A stretch of DNA of 64,000 nucleotides from Malus domestica (GCF_042453785.1 NC_091668.1:1557501-1621500); one strand, 5' to 3'; positions 1 through 12,056 are shown, numbered from the stretch's first letter. Notes: generated from the sequence alone by a model not told the origin. Made by a program: numbers and translations.

Positions 1-706
1 TCGCCCCTCCAGGTTTTAATAACCGAGCTTTCTTATCGACGAGGATTCGTGGAAAATCTTGGTATTGAAGATTACCTTCGATGGTATGATTCTCAATCCA
101 CTCTACTGTACTTTACTTATGCTTTGACGTCACGCGTGAAATGAGTTCATTCCCGCTCACAGCGCACTCTTGTATTTAGGCACTTTTAGGTTTAAATTCA
201 TTCACATTTTCCACATCACAACACCTTATGGCTTCGTTGCCTTCCAGGTGTCGGCCATCACAACTCGATTTAGAGTCCTAGTGGACAATCCGGGTCGGGA
301 TGTGTCATATAATATGTTAAAAATATGTATATAAACGTAATCATATATTGGAAAATGTGTCAAAATAACGTGTTTTAAACGTAAAAATACATATGTTTGT
401 GTATGATAAATGTCTAGTACTTCAGAATTATAAAGACGTGCGATTTAATGAAACATTAAAATATGCATGGAAACAGGAAGTACTTTTGAAGAATAAGTTT
501 GTACGTGTATTTTACGTAAATTTACTAACCTAAATTTTTCAGAAACCAAAGCTCTAGTTTTCTCCTGCGTGTATAGTACTTTAGAGTTGCCCAAAATAAT
601 TCTTACAAGGAGGAATCCGCATGCCTGGAAATGCCTACTTCCAAAAGAACGAGTCCAAGTACTTTTCCTATATTAAAACTATATTTGTGCACCTGTACAG
701 AAACAG

Positions 707-945
707 AAACAATACAAGAAATGATGAGACTTGTACAGGAGGAAAGTGGGATTTTCATATATATATATATATATAGATGAGACTTGTACAGGAGGAAAGT
801 GGGGTTTTCATATATATATATATATATTGTTGTACAGATACAATACAAGAAATGATGAGACTTGTACAGGAGGAAAGTGGGATTTTCATATATACAACAA
901 TACAATACAAGAAATGATGAGACTTGTACAGGAGGAAAGTGGGAT

Positions 946-985
<40 letters not shown>
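707..985. repeat. Degenerate tandem repeat with (AT)n spacers
   Basis: Four copies of a unit containing ATGAGACTTGTACAGGAGG begin near 721, 775, 852 and 913. Each copy runs into a TATATA tract of differing length, the last reaching about 985. The period varies between 54 and 77 bases because of the AT tract and a variable ACAATACAAGAA lead-in. Apparent open frames here follow the repeat period. Confidence 0.85.
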
Positions 986-987
<2 letters not shown>

Positions 988-1112
988 ATTGTTTATGGGG
1001 GAGGGGGGTTGGGGGAATGGGGATGGGTGGTGGTGGTGGTGGGGTTCTAGGGTTTCACAGGGGATGAGAACGCATGGGATGGGGGATGGGGGTTTGGGGT
1101 TCCTACATCCCC

Positions 1113-1290
1113 GATGAATTTTTAATTGTAACGGGAACATAAGTGATATATCACGTGTTTTAATAGAAGTGGTGTGAAATTTTTATTTTTTTAAGTTATT
1201 AACTTTTTAGCACACATATCTCACAATTTGTATAATAATATATGATGTATCACTTCGTATACCGATTACACTGAAAAATCTCTTCACATC
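1113..1290. repeat. MITE-like repeat, copy 1 of 3
   Basis: The sequence is closely similar to 63526-63700 in the same orientation and more loosely to the reverse complement of 21043-21190. The ends are imperfect inverted repeats (GAATTTTTAATTGTAACGG at the left against the complement of CGATTACACTGAAAAATC at the right). It is about 178 bp with no coding capacity. No clear target-site duplication was found, so the exact ends and superfamily remain open. Confidence 0.6.
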
Positions 1291-2123
1291 CCCTCGTGAG
1301 CGCTATCTTTCTATCATGGATCATGCAATTGGGCGATGGCGAGCTCTTCCCCCTCGATTATCATCATTAATAGCGTGCTGCCAAAATAGAGAATCTGTTT
1401 AAGCCTTTTGGGCTTTTACATTTTTAACCTTTTAAGATAATTTTTTTACTAAGTCAAGGTAGTAGATTAGATTTTGACTTTCGTTCTTTGAATCAGGCAA
1501 AATTTTTATTTTTTTTTGGTAATTTTAATTAGGTTTTTTTTTATGGTAATTTCATTAGGTAATATTGCCTTGTTTGGTAATTTGAATTAGGTATATTGTT
1601 ATGGTTGTGCACAAAATGTATCAACATAATATACCTACCAATTTGTTGGCGTGAAGTGCAATTCGAAAAATATTATTGATACTCTAAAAATTTAATTGAG
1701 TACTTTTTATGTAAGTAATTTTCTTTTTAAATATATAAAATTTGGAGTGCACAATTAAATTTTGAAAGTATCAATAACAGTTTATTTAGAATTGAACGTA
1801 ATTTATCTCTGTTTCTTATTATGTTTTATTTCCTATTGTATATTTACCTAATCTTCATATAGGTGCATTCATAATAGTGTACACTAATTATTGATTAAGA
1901 ATTTTAATTTTAATTTTAAATTAATTTTATTTTTCCATATTAGTGCGATCCATTGGAGAGTTGTCTTTTCAGCCAAGCAGAATATATGTGAATGTGGGAG
2001 ACAAATAAAAACATTTGAAGGTTAGCAACAGTTGACAAAATATCATTTTAGGGCCCTGCACATGGGACCCACATCCGTCTCCTCACTCTATCTCTTGACT
2101 CTGTTGACTCCCCCCTTCCTCTC

Positions 2124-2133
2124 TATATTTATA
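2124..2133 (+). promoter_or_regulatory. Putative TATA box of WAT1
   Basis: TATATTTATA lies about 120 bases upstream of the WAT1 start codon and is followed by a CT-rich leader, as is common in plant promoters. This is placement by motif only; no transcription start data are available. Confidence 0.5.
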
Positions 2134-2251
2134 CCTCTAATTCCATCCCTAACTCTCCACCTCCACTTCTCTTCTTCTTCCTCTTTCTTGTCTTACGTTG
2201 TTAATCTCCATTTTCTAGCTTAATCAGCTAGATTAATTAGGTGATTAACCA

Positions 2252-4497
2252 ATGGCTGACGCAGTAGGTTCATCCTCTGCAAAGAGAATGTGTTCGGTGC
2301 CTGAGAGGCTCCAATTGCATGGCGCCATGCTGGTCTTGCAGTTTGGCTACGCTGGTTTCCATGTCGTCTCAAGAGCTGCCCTAAACATGGGCATTAGCAA
2401 GCTCGTCTTCCCAGTTTACAGAAACATCATCGCTATTCTCCTCCTCCTTCCTTTTGCCTATTTTCTAGAGAAGTACGCATATATTTAAAATAAAAAAAAT
2501 TCGGCGCATCTCTTTTCTCTTTATGATGCTCAAGCATGTTTATTTCTATCAACTGATTTGTTTTGATTAATTCAATCCAAATAAAAGAAATAAACATTAG
2601 CGAGAAGGAGAGAAAAGCAGTTTGTACTTATTTATAATTAATCAATATTGCGTAATGGAGATTAATTAATTAACGTGTTCATCTTGTTATTGATTTTTTG
2701 CTTCATCAGGAAGGACAGGCCTGCAATCACTCTAAACTTTCTCATTCAGTTCTTCCTGCTTGCACTTATTGGGTATGATTAAAAAAAATTACACATTTGA
2801 AAAGCCAAGACATATATTCTGCTAATTAACTATTTAATAATCACCTTTTGTTTCACTTTAATTATTTTCTTAATTTACAGAATTACAGCAAACCAAGGAT
2901 TTTACTTGCTGGGGTTGGACAACACATCACCCACCTTTGCTTCTGCAATCCAGAACTCCGTCCCCGCCATCACTTTCCTCATGGCAGCCATACTCCGGTA
3001 ACGTTAATTTATTAACTTACATAATAAATCATAATATTTTTATTCCAAGTTCTTCATCAATATATATATATGTACACACACACACACACTTACTTTGTCA
3101 GCGTCACTTTTGCATGTTTAAATAACATTATTTTATAAATTAATATTGCAGGATAGAGCACGTAAGACTAAACCGCAAAGATGGTATCGCCAAGGTGGTC
3201 GGAACGGTCTTCTGCGTCGCCGGAGCATCGGTAATCACTCTATACAAGGGGCCCACCATATACAGCCCAACTCCTCCACTTCAGATGATGAGCTTGATGA
3301 GGGGAACTACCGCCTCTGCAATCTCATCAACTTCTTCATCAGCAATAGTGTCGACTCTCTCATCGCTCGGCGATGCAAATGGAAAGAGCTGGACACTGGG
3401 CTGCCTGTACCTGATCGGGCACTGCCTGTCGTGGTCCGCCTGGCTCGTGCTGCAAGCCCCGGTTCTGAAGAAGTACCCAGCTCGGCTCTCGGTAACGACG
3501 TACACGTGTTTCTTTGGTCTTATACAGTTCATCATTATTGCTGCCGTTTTTGAGAGAGACTATCAGGCTTGGATCTTTCACAATGGTGGTGAAGTGTTCA
3601 GCATCCTCTACGCGGTAAGTACTTAGTAGCTAAGATCATTACTAAATTATATATGTATATATATGATCGATGAAAATCTCCTAATCCTCAACTAAAACTA
3701 AAACGCCTTTTTAAGTAATTAGCTATTTCTCTTTTAGGTTAAATCCGTACCCAACTTATTAAAAGAAAAACGCCTAGTTTATATATAGTTTTATTTTTAT
3801 AAAAAAAGGTTACTTGTTTATACTTTATATAAACATATACTACAGTGTGTTAAATTAAAATAAAAAATAAAATTTATGCGAAGGAATGTGACATTTTTTT
3901 TCCTTATCTTTCTTATTATGTAACACGCTCAACCCAATTTAGAAGATGAATTTTTTTTCCTCTCTAGTATGGTGTCATGTGCCATATTTTTCTGGTTAGT
4001 TAACCAAAAGAAGTCAGAAGCACAAAGTTAAAGTCTGACTAGTCATAAAATAAATAAAAGGCACAACTTGTTCATGTGTGAACCGGTTGCTTCTAACTTA
4101 AAAAGCTTTCAAGGTTCAAACACAATAATGCAGGGAGGTGGGTGTTGAAAGTGAAACAAATGATACTGTTTAAATCTTTTCTCTTTTTTCCCTTCCTTTT
4201 TTTCCTTATATATTTTTGTTTTGTCGTTAATTAATAGGACTTGTATATGTATAATTGCAATTGCAGGGAGTGGTTGCATCAGGGATCGCATTCGCTGTAC
4301 AGATATGGTGCATCGACAGAGGGGGCCCTGTATTTGTGGCCGTATATCAGCCTGTTCAGACCCTCGTTGTCGCTATAATGGCCTCCGTCGCTTTAGGCGA
4401 AGAGTTCTACTTGGGCGGGTAAGTAGTTCATACTCCTGACCACCACCACCACCTGGGTCCATTAAACCCTAAAAATAATCATTCCCGTCTCATTTCA

Positions 4498-4544
<47 letters not shown>

Positions 4545-5367
4545 CATTCATCATTACCCTCCACTGTTTGTACCCAACATTTACTTAATCTATGCATCCC
4601 AACACCATTAGTATGATATTAGAAGAGAAAACCATAGAATCGATAGAAACTTGAGTAGGGTTTCCGATCACGTCTTTTGTATGGCAGTACACAAATATGA
4701 ACTCTCATTTTGTCCTACTTAACTTCACACTGATTCTATTATAGTGTGGGAGTTAGAGTTATTCTAACCAAGCAATCATCACAATTTCTCTTTATGGAAT
4801 ATCCATTCAAAAGGGTTAGATTCATTGACACATAGGTTGACAAGTCAAAACAAGTTATATATATATAAAACATAATAACATTTCACGTGTTTTAACATGT
4901 GTTTTTTGTACTTTTCCTTAGAATTTATACTCGATTTTACATAAATTTGATGTCTATGTGTTTCAATACCACATATATACTAATTTTTTTTGTAAAATAT
5001 TATGTTTACACTTGAAAAAAAAAGACATATATAAATAATAAACGAACAAGATTTGAATGATTCAGAAGTTCATGTAAAACACATATATCACAATTTGGTC
5101 GCATCTTTGTTGTTGTTGAATATACCTATACTTAAATATTGGTCTTGTATAATATTGGACAGGATCATTGGGGCAGTGCTGATTATAGTGGGACTATACC
5201 TAGTGCTGTGGGGTAAAAGCGAAGAAAGAAAGTTTGCTCAGCTAATTACTCAAGGAAGCAGCAGGGCTGGAATCCAGTCCACTCCAGAGCACACAAACAA
5301 CAGGAAAATCCAAACCAAGACTTCCCTCACTCAGCCGCTCATCCCCCCATCCACCGAAAATGTTTGA
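2252..5367 (+). CDS. WAT1: WAT1 (WALLS ARE THIN1) EamA/drug-metabolite transporter
   Basis: Six exons (2252-2472, 2710-2772, 2881-2997, 3152-3614, 4267-4418, 5163-5367) join in frame to 406 residues. The protein has the plant MtN21/UMAMIT layout of ten hydrophobic segments in two EamA halves. Stretches such as GYAGFHVVSRAALNMGISKL, ITANQGFYLLGLDNTSPTFA and VQIWCIDRGGPVFVAVYQPV are, from memory, almost identical to Arabidopsis WAT1 (At1g75500). WAT1 is a tonoplast auxin-export facilitator needed for fibre secondary-wall thickening. The loop after KGPTIYSPTPPLQ is Ser/Thr-rich and somewhat longer than in Arabidopsis. The C-terminal tail ends STENV (STDNV in Arabidopsis). The start is the first ATG after a CT-rich leader and matches the MAD- start of the family. 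I am very sure of the family and confident of orthology. Confidence 0.95.
4501..4542. repeat. (CT)n microsatellite in WAT1 intron 5
   Basis: About 21 uninterrupted CT units lie in the large intron between the fifth and sixth coding exons. They would be polymorphic between cultivars and have no visible coding meaning. Confidence 0.95.
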
Positions 5368-6862
5368 TCGCCATTTTCCAACTTTTAGCGACAATCTTGG
5401 GCCCTTCTCCTTCAAGAGATATCAGGAGGACAAAAAAAAATTCTGCCCTAGCTATATAATATATCAGAAAGCTTTGTGTGTGTAATGAAGGTGTTCTTTT
5501 TTTTTTTTTTTTTTTTTCTCTCTTTGTTTTTTCACTTTTATTCAATCACTTTCTTTAGTAGGGGGAGAAGGGGGAAAATCAAAGAGAGGGAGAGATCTCA
5601 GGGGGATGAATATATTCATCATGATCATTGTCAGCTATGTGGGGGACTCAGAGCCTTAAATCTCAAATGCTTTAATTATATGTTAATTTTATGGTTTGAT
5701 TAAATGAAAAAGATTTTCCTACACTGTAGTCAAAGCTGGCTAAATTCATGCTCTTCATATCACAGCAAACAAACTCATATAGTTAAAGTACATTTAACAC
5801 AATTGAAGTTTGGAGTCAGTTCAAAATGAGCCACAAAATTTTAATTTTATAAGAGGTGCAATGTTAAAAAATCACATCCTTGTGATCCATTTTGAAACTA
5901 ACCTGAAACTTTGATGGGGAAAAAATCATTATTTATATCACAATCACCTCAACTCATGTCTATATAATCACAATTAGAAAAATCTGATATCGAGTTTTTT
6001 TATATTGAAAAATGATTACGGTTATTTATTCTTTTAAGAATCGAAATGATTCACAGGAGTATTATAATTTCTCCAATTAAAAGTATAATTATTTACAATT
6101 CTTTATGTTAGTGTGGTGACAAAATTGCAGGTAAGATTTGATGCATGATTATTGTCAGATCCTAAATCACATCAGCAAAGAGTACGTTATTTGAAACTTG
6201 AAAGGGTCCATAATAGTAATGACATTAGGTTTTTTATTTTATTTTAAGAAACATTCATTTCTTTTATAATGGAAAGCTGCTTTTCCTTTTAGTGATGTGA
6301 ATGGCATCAATTGTGTTCATTTATCCCCATATATTAGAGCATTGTGCAAGTAGTTAGTTATTTTGTATCATGTTCCAGGACTTTTGTCCGTGAAAGTATG
6401 TATTTCTTTATACAAGCACTGTCAGTAAGAGAATGAAATCGAACTTATATATATATACACTTTTGATGAGCTAAATTACACGCTTTTTGCATCTGAGGGC
6501 TTTCAGTGAATTGGAAAATTTGAGTGGTATGAGAGTGAGTTTTATTTTTGAGCTCAATATATGGAACTCATTAATGTGATATCTATATCATAAATAACAA
6601 GAGAAAATAAATATTCAACCATAAAAAGAGAAAATGAAAAGTCAATGGGTCTCACATTTAAGATATAAAACTCAAGCACTATGGCAAATGTAGTATGAAT
6701 TAAACTTACGGTATCTGATTTTTATATATAAGTATCACATTCACCTAAACCATTGATGAAGGCTCAAACAGATATTTTCACTCCCCTCCTTCATGGCAAA
6801 AAAAAAAAAAAAAGTTGAATTGTTACCTGCCATTAGTCTTGTAAACATTCTAAGAAAATATA
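5368..6862. other. Gene-free spacer downstream of WAT1
   Basis: The first few hundred bases probably include the WAT1 3' untranslated region, with a T-rich run near 5498-5518. The rest is AT-rich single-copy-looking sequence in which I see no exon, RNA gene or well-bounded repeat. Confidence 0.5.
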
Positions 6863-7893
6863 TAAAAACTAGGATAAAAGACTGTTTACCACCCTCATGT
6901 TTCGTGGTTTTCAACATTTAGTACATCAAGTTTTTTTCGTCCCAGAGTCATACCTAAAGTGTAAATTTTGGGACAGTCTCATACATCTGTTAGTCAAACT
7001 ATTAGTTCTCCCGTTAAGTGATGATGTGGCGCCCTGATTGGACGCCACGTGTCATTAAAAAAATAAAAAATTTATTTAAATAAAAATAATATTAAAAAAT
7101 ATTTTAATAAATATTTAAATAATAAAATATTTTTTTTCCTTATTCTCTTCTTCTTTTTTTTTTTTTTTTTTTATTCTTCCTCCTCCTTCTCCTTCTTCTT
7201 CCTTCTTAAGAAGGAAGGAGGAGAAGGAAAAAAAAAAAAAAACCGAACCCAGAAAAGAAGAGGAAGAAGAGGAAGAAGAAGGAAGAAGAAGGAGAAGAAG
7301 AATGAGGAGGAAGGAGAAGGAAGAAGAAGAAGGAGAAGAGGAAGGAGAAGGAAAAAAAAAAAGAAAAAAAGAAGAGAAACCGAACCCAGAAGAAGAAGAA
7401 GGAGAAGAAGAAGGAGGAGGAAAGAGAAGGAAGAAGAAGGAGAAAGAGGAGGAAGAAGAAGAAGGAGAAAGAGGAGGAAGAAGAAGAAGGAGAAGGAGGA
7501 GGAGGAGGAAGAAGGAAAGAAAAAAAGAAAAAAAAAAGAAACCCAACCCAGAAGAAGAAGAAGAAGAAAAAAAAAAAAAAAGAAGAAGAAGAAGAAGAGA
7601 AGAAGAAAAAAATATATATTTTATTATTATTTTATTATTTAAATATTTTTTTAAATATTTTTTAATATTATTTTTATTTAAATAATTTTTTTATTTTTTA
7701 ATGACACGTGGCGTCCAATCAGGGTGCCACGTCATCACTTAACGGGAGAACTAACAGTTTGACTAACAGATGTATGAGATTGTCCCAAAATTTACACTTT
7801 AGGTATGACTCTGAGACGAAAAAAACTTAATGTACTAAATGTTGAAAACCACGAAACATGAGGGTGGTAAACAGTCTTTTACCCTAAAAACTA
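6863..7893. mobile_element. Foldback Mutator-like element, copy 1, with 9-bp target duplication
   Basis: The element proper is 6872-7884 (1013 bp). It starts GGATAAAAGACTG and ends with the near-perfect complement CAGTCTTTTACCC. It is flanked by a perfect 9-bp direct repeat TAAAAACTA (6863-6871 and 7885-7893), which is the size made by Mutator-like transposases. The terminal inverted repeats are unusually long: about 190 bp of unique sequence ending around a GGCGCC/CACGTG-containing stretch, then an AT-rich extension to about 270 bp per arm. The centre (about 7138-7614) is pyrimidine-rich at its left edge and otherwise a homopurine GAA/GGA field punctuated by CCGAACCCAGAAG motifs. There is no transposase, so it is non-autonomous. 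The family is the same as at 29405-30752. Confidence 0.93.
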
Positions 7894-8056
7894 ATATTAG
7901 TGTATATTGTCAATTTTTTTTATAGTGATTATTCAATTTCGATCATTGAAAAAAAAAATCTTAAATGAATCTCTATTGGAAATGGCATGACCATATATTG
8001 AAGAAACTAATTAATACACTGTCAAATTGTATAACACCTTCAAACTATATATCTCA

Positions 8057-11000
8057 TCACTTTTCGTCCCCATCTATCACACTAGTGCCGGTACCGTCCT
8101 TGCCTTTGTAACGCCGAGCCACCCACAAATACACCAAGAAATTAGCACCGTTAATGGCGGTCAAAATCCAATAAAAGTAATTAAGCTTGCTCTTATTCAA
8201 ATCATTCCTCAGCCACCCTTCTTGTTCTCCGCCGGTCGCACGCCCAATGATCTTAACAAGCACCGTGCTCAGCCAACTCCCGATCCCAATCTCACTCAGA
8301 AAAATCGCACTACTAATGCTCCTCGTACCGTCCGTGGCCTCATCGTAAAAAAACTCCAACTGTCCAACGTACGTAAACACCTCGGCGGTTCCAATGAGAA
8401 AGAACTGCGGAACCAACCAAAACACGCTCATTTTTCTCAACGGACTGAACTCGTCTCGGCGCTTCTTCTCAACCAAGGCAGCTGAGGCCACGGCCAAGAT
8501 TGAGATAAAGAGTCCGACCCCCATTCGTTGTAACGACGTCAGGCCACGCGGGTGGCCTGTGCGTTTGCGAATGATGGGGACAATGAACTTTTCGTAAAGG
8601 GGGATGAGGATTAAGGCGTTGATGGCCGCGAAGACAGGGACGGAACCTGGGGGAATTTCGAAGTTGTGGCCGAGTTTGCAGTCGGTTTTGATGGCTTGGC
8701 TGACGAACAAGGTTGAGAGTTGAGCGAATGAGATGGCGAGAGCTAAGGTTGATGCCCATACGGGGAGAACCCTAATGAAGCATTTGAATTCTTCGACTTG
8801 GGTCACTGTGCATAGCGTCCAACGACTCTTTGGGTTGCCTTCTGGGTCTGTCATCACAGCTGCCTTGTCCAAAAACCTGCATATTAACAAGTTGATTAAG
8901 TGGCCAATTAATATATAACTTACCTAAATCACACAAAAACAGTTAATTCACAATCTTGATACTACATTTTTCAGCAAGTTCATGCTCATTAAGCTAGCGC
9001 ACAATACACAAAACAGTTATATGTAGGTCTTTTATCCAAAATAATCAATGAGATTGACATATAACTACTTACTTTGGTCCCTGATATTTAAAATCGATAG
9101 AAGTGGTTCCTGATATTATCCATCGTCAATCATTTTGATTATTCTTTAAGAAATCTCCGTTAAATTGAGGGTATTTTTTGTTAAATGAACATGTGGTTTA
9201 TTCAATTTAACGGAGATTCTTCATAGAATGACCAAAATGATTGACGATAGACATCTCGTCAATCTCAGGGACCACTTCCATTAATTTTAAATATCAAAAA
9301 CCAAAATGAAGAGTTATGAGAATCTCATAACCATTTTGGCTAAAAAACTTTATGTATACATACTATCTGACAAAAGATAGAACTTAATTATATGTGCATT
9401 GCTATGCAGCCAAAAAACGAGACATATTAAAACTCACTTGAACTGTGCAGTGTGCGCTAGCTTCCGTGCACCCAGGATGTCAGACTCGTCGGTCTTAACC
9501 TCATAGAGCTCAGCATCACGCACCACCTCAACTCCGCTAACATGGTTCCTCACTGAGGCCACAACAACCTGAATGAATCTAGTGAAAGGACTCCCCATAG
9601 GCTTCTGATAACGATAGTACGGAACACCAGCGGCTAGAATGATAATGGAGCACATCGTGAACGCGGTCGGGATTACAAAACCCCAAGTCCACCCCTTGTT
9701 ATCTTGTATGTAAACCAGCACCGTGATCCCCAATAGTACGCCCATGTTTATGGCAAAGAAGAACCAATTGAAGAACGAGTATTTCTTTACTATTTCTTTT
9801 GAATCAGCCTCGTCGAATTGATTGGCCCCAAAGGACGAAACACATGGTTTTATGCCACCGGTTCCAAGGGCGATGAGAGCGAGTGCGCCGTAGAGGAAGG
9901 CAGTCTGGCTGCTGGTAGCTTGGCTGCACGGTTCAACCGTGCATGGCTGTGGACGTAGGCTGTCCACGGAGGCTGATACTGTCAACAAGATCATACCCTG
10001 TAAGAAAAACATTGGGTTAGTTAAATTTACACCAACTTCTTTTGAGAATTTTTGTGTTTCACAAGATTTATTGAAGTTTTATAAATATGTCAACATTCAT
10101 TGAGATTTGAAATCGTTTTCACTTAACATCAATATATCCAAACATTAATTTAACCATAAAGTCTTTTTGAGGGAATTTAACCATATATTTTGAATTATGT
10201 ATACATCCTCTAGTTTTAAACCTATTTTCACATTAAGTAAGGGCTTTTGCAAGAAGCACTTACGTTCATAAGCTATTTATTGAAAAATTCAAGTGTTTCA
10301 TGTATATAACATAGACAAATTCTATCCGGAGAGCGTTCATGATGAAATTGATGAGTTCGAAATATAAAAGACTAAACTGATGAAATGGTAAGAGATAAAG
10401 GACCATTTGGGATTAAAATGGTTGATGTTATTCACACACCCCTTTTTATCTTCTACATATCCCTCTCAATTTCTAGTCGTCGGATCAAAAGAGTTAAAAA
10501 AAATCAAAGAAAAAAAAATTAACAAAAAGTGTATGAGAAGTAAATATAGCTATGTGAATAGTGGCGCCCTAAAAATACCCTTGTTAAAAAAACACTTTTA
10601 TCACTTCCCAAAAGTCCCAAAACAACCCCATGCTAATGGGTCCAATTATCTGAATTTCAGCCCAATAAGGCTTGTGGGCCTAACCAAGTTGATGAAAATC
10701 CAAGATGAAAGTGGAAATGGGCTTTCATACCACAGCATAGATACAAGAGAAAGTGATGATGGTTTTGAAGCGGCCCAAATAAGCATCGGCTACAAAGGCT
10801 CCAAATAGTGTGAGGACGTAAGAAGCTCCGATCCAGTTCGTCACATGAGTCGCCGCTGTCGGCAGCGACTGTCGCATCTCGTATACCAAATAACGCACCA
10901 TGTTCACCGCAATTGCAAAAAATGCCAGCCTCTCAGCCACCTCATTCACTACAATTAATTAAGCCAAAACAAAAAAAGTTAATTTAATCTTAGTACTACG

Positions 11001-12056
11001 GTCTTGTGGTATTTCTCTTCACTTTGAGGTGAGAGGTTTCGAATCTCATGGATGACGAATTCTATACCAAATTAGGTTATCCATTGTATAGCTTAGTCGA
11101 ACTCATATTCTCCTTAGTGTAAAAATATCGATATACTCAATAAATAAATAAGCTTTTTAGTTAAAATGGTTTCTGAGATTGTTATAACTCATTACTTTTG
11201 TCTCTAAAATTTAAAATCGATATAAGTGATCCTTGAGATAGTCTACCTTAAATCATTTTAGTACTTGTATGGAAAATTTTCGTTAAATTAAAAAAATGGA
11301 ACTTTAACGAAAAACTCTCGGTACTGTTCACTTTAACGAAAAACCACATTTTTACACTAAAAAGTCAATCATGGTACTATTCACCTTACCCTTTATTTTG
11401 TCCTTATCGTTAAAACTCAAAGTTTTCAAGTCATTTTCATTAGTTTTCCTTTAAAAAAACCACAAGTTCAAGAAAAGGGGTTGATTGACAAAAATCTCAT
11501 CAGTTTAACATAGATTTCTCACAGAATGATCAAAATGATTGATGGTAGACAATCTCAGGGACACTTCTATCGATTTTAAATCTCAAAGACCAAAGTGAAA
11601 CGTTATGCAAATTTCAAAGATCATTTTTATAAAAAGCCTAATAATAAAATTGTAAATTTGTAATGCATATAAGAATTACTATAAAGTACCTATGATAAAT
11701 GGTGCGGCCTTCCATCCTCCTGTTGTTTGCTTGTCAGCAATTTTTCCCCTGAGGTCCACACATCCATTGCTTACCAAAGTTGTGGTTACGCTTCCTTCCT
11801 GCATGTTGATGTTGATTAGTTATAGCATAAGTGTATAGCTATTTAGGGGCATTTAGTCCGTGTCCAAAGTTTCAGCTGCTTTCGGATTTAGTTCAGTGCA
11901 ATTTTCGTATCAATGCAGGTTCAGTTGATTTTTTCTTATGAACATTTTCCTCTTTATAGTAAAACTGAAAATATATTTAAACTATGCATCATGTACTCAG
12001 ATTTGAAATAAATAAATAAACACGAACGAGTTTTGCAGAGTTAAGAAGATTACCAT
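8057..12056 (-). CDS. NPF (NRT1/PTR family) proton-coupled transporter
   Basis: Five exons on the minus strand (12054-12056, 11690-11798, 10731-10948, 9438-9997, 8057-8876) join in frame to 569 residues, a normal length for the family. Exon 1 carries only the start codon, and the protein then reads EGSVTTTLVSNGCVDLRGK. NPF hallmarks are the N-terminal TGGWKAAPFI followed by NEVAERLAFFAI, the loop IALGTGGIKPCVSSFGANQF, FFNWFFFAINMG, and the C-terminal half with FFLIGTAEVFTYVGQLEFFY. The ExxER/K-like element appears as NEVAER. About twelve membrane segments are expected. The substrate cannot be read from sequence, since the family carries nitrate, peptides, hormones and glucosinolates, and I did not fix the subfamily. 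Introns hold several MITEs and a SINE. The start choice relies on a donor directly after ATG (ATG|GTAATC) and on homology of the N-terminus. Confidence 0.92.
9027..9348. repeat. Palindromic MITE in the last NPF intron
   Basis: About 320 bp whose two halves are inverted copies of each other. A TTTGGTCCCTGATATTTAAA-type arm on the left is mirrored by an arm with TTTTAAATATCAAAAACCAA on the right, and the outermost bases also pair (CTTTTATCCAAAATAA against TTTTGGCTAAAAAAC). A related copy occupies 11152-11637 and a fragment is at 50860-51070. There is no coding capacity. Confidence 0.75.
10992..11150 (+). repeat. tRNA-derived SINE, copy 1 of 3
   Basis: About 155 bp with a polymerase III box-B-like core (GAGAGGTTTCGAATCTCATG), then a family-specific body (ACCAAATTAGG, TGTAAAAATATCGAT) and an A-rich tail. 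The same order of motifs occurs at 39728-39895 (+) and, more diverged, at 21340-21500 (-). It lies in the second NPF intron. Box A is poorly preserved and target duplications were not resolved. Confidence 0.7.
11152..11637. repeat. Palindromic MITE, second copy, split by another MITE
   Basis: The outer sequence begins GCTTTTTAGTTAAAATGG and ends ATTTTTATAAAAAGC. It belongs to the same family as 9027-9348. Its centre is interrupted by a different short inverted-repeat element (11298-11449), so the intron records two successive insertions. Confidence 0.7.
11298..11449. repeat. Short MITE nested inside another MITE
   Basis: About 152 bp with imperfect terminal inverted repeats (GGAACTTTAACGAAAA against the complement of TTTTCATTAGTTTTCC). 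Related copies are seen at 40140-40310 and 52602-52755, all sharing a CACTTTAACGAAAAA-like left part and a CTTATCGTTAAAACTCAAA-like right part. Flanking A-rich sequence makes the target duplication ambiguous. Confidence 0.7.

Larger units (their letters stand above)
1..2123. other. Gene-free AT-rich spacer upstream of WAT1
   Basis: No convincing protein-coding exon was seen. The stretch holds a degenerate tandem repeat with AT runs (707-985), a GT-rich and G-rich patch near 1000-1100 and a MITE-like repeat (1113-1290). Short open frames in the tandem repeat are products of the repeat and AT dinucleotides, not genes. The last several hundred bases before 2124 presumably include the WAT1 promoter. 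Confidence 0.6.

Noticed and set aside
7115-7685. Long open frames on both strands rich in Glu/Lys/Arg or Ser/Phe/Leu
   Set aside because: They lie wholly in the GAA/GGA core of a foldback transposon. Trinucleotide bias removes stops in several frames at once, so they are not genes.
8027-8485. Plus-strand frame of 152 codons
   Set aside because: It is the antisense shadow of the NPF last exon, which has strong family motifs on the minus strand.
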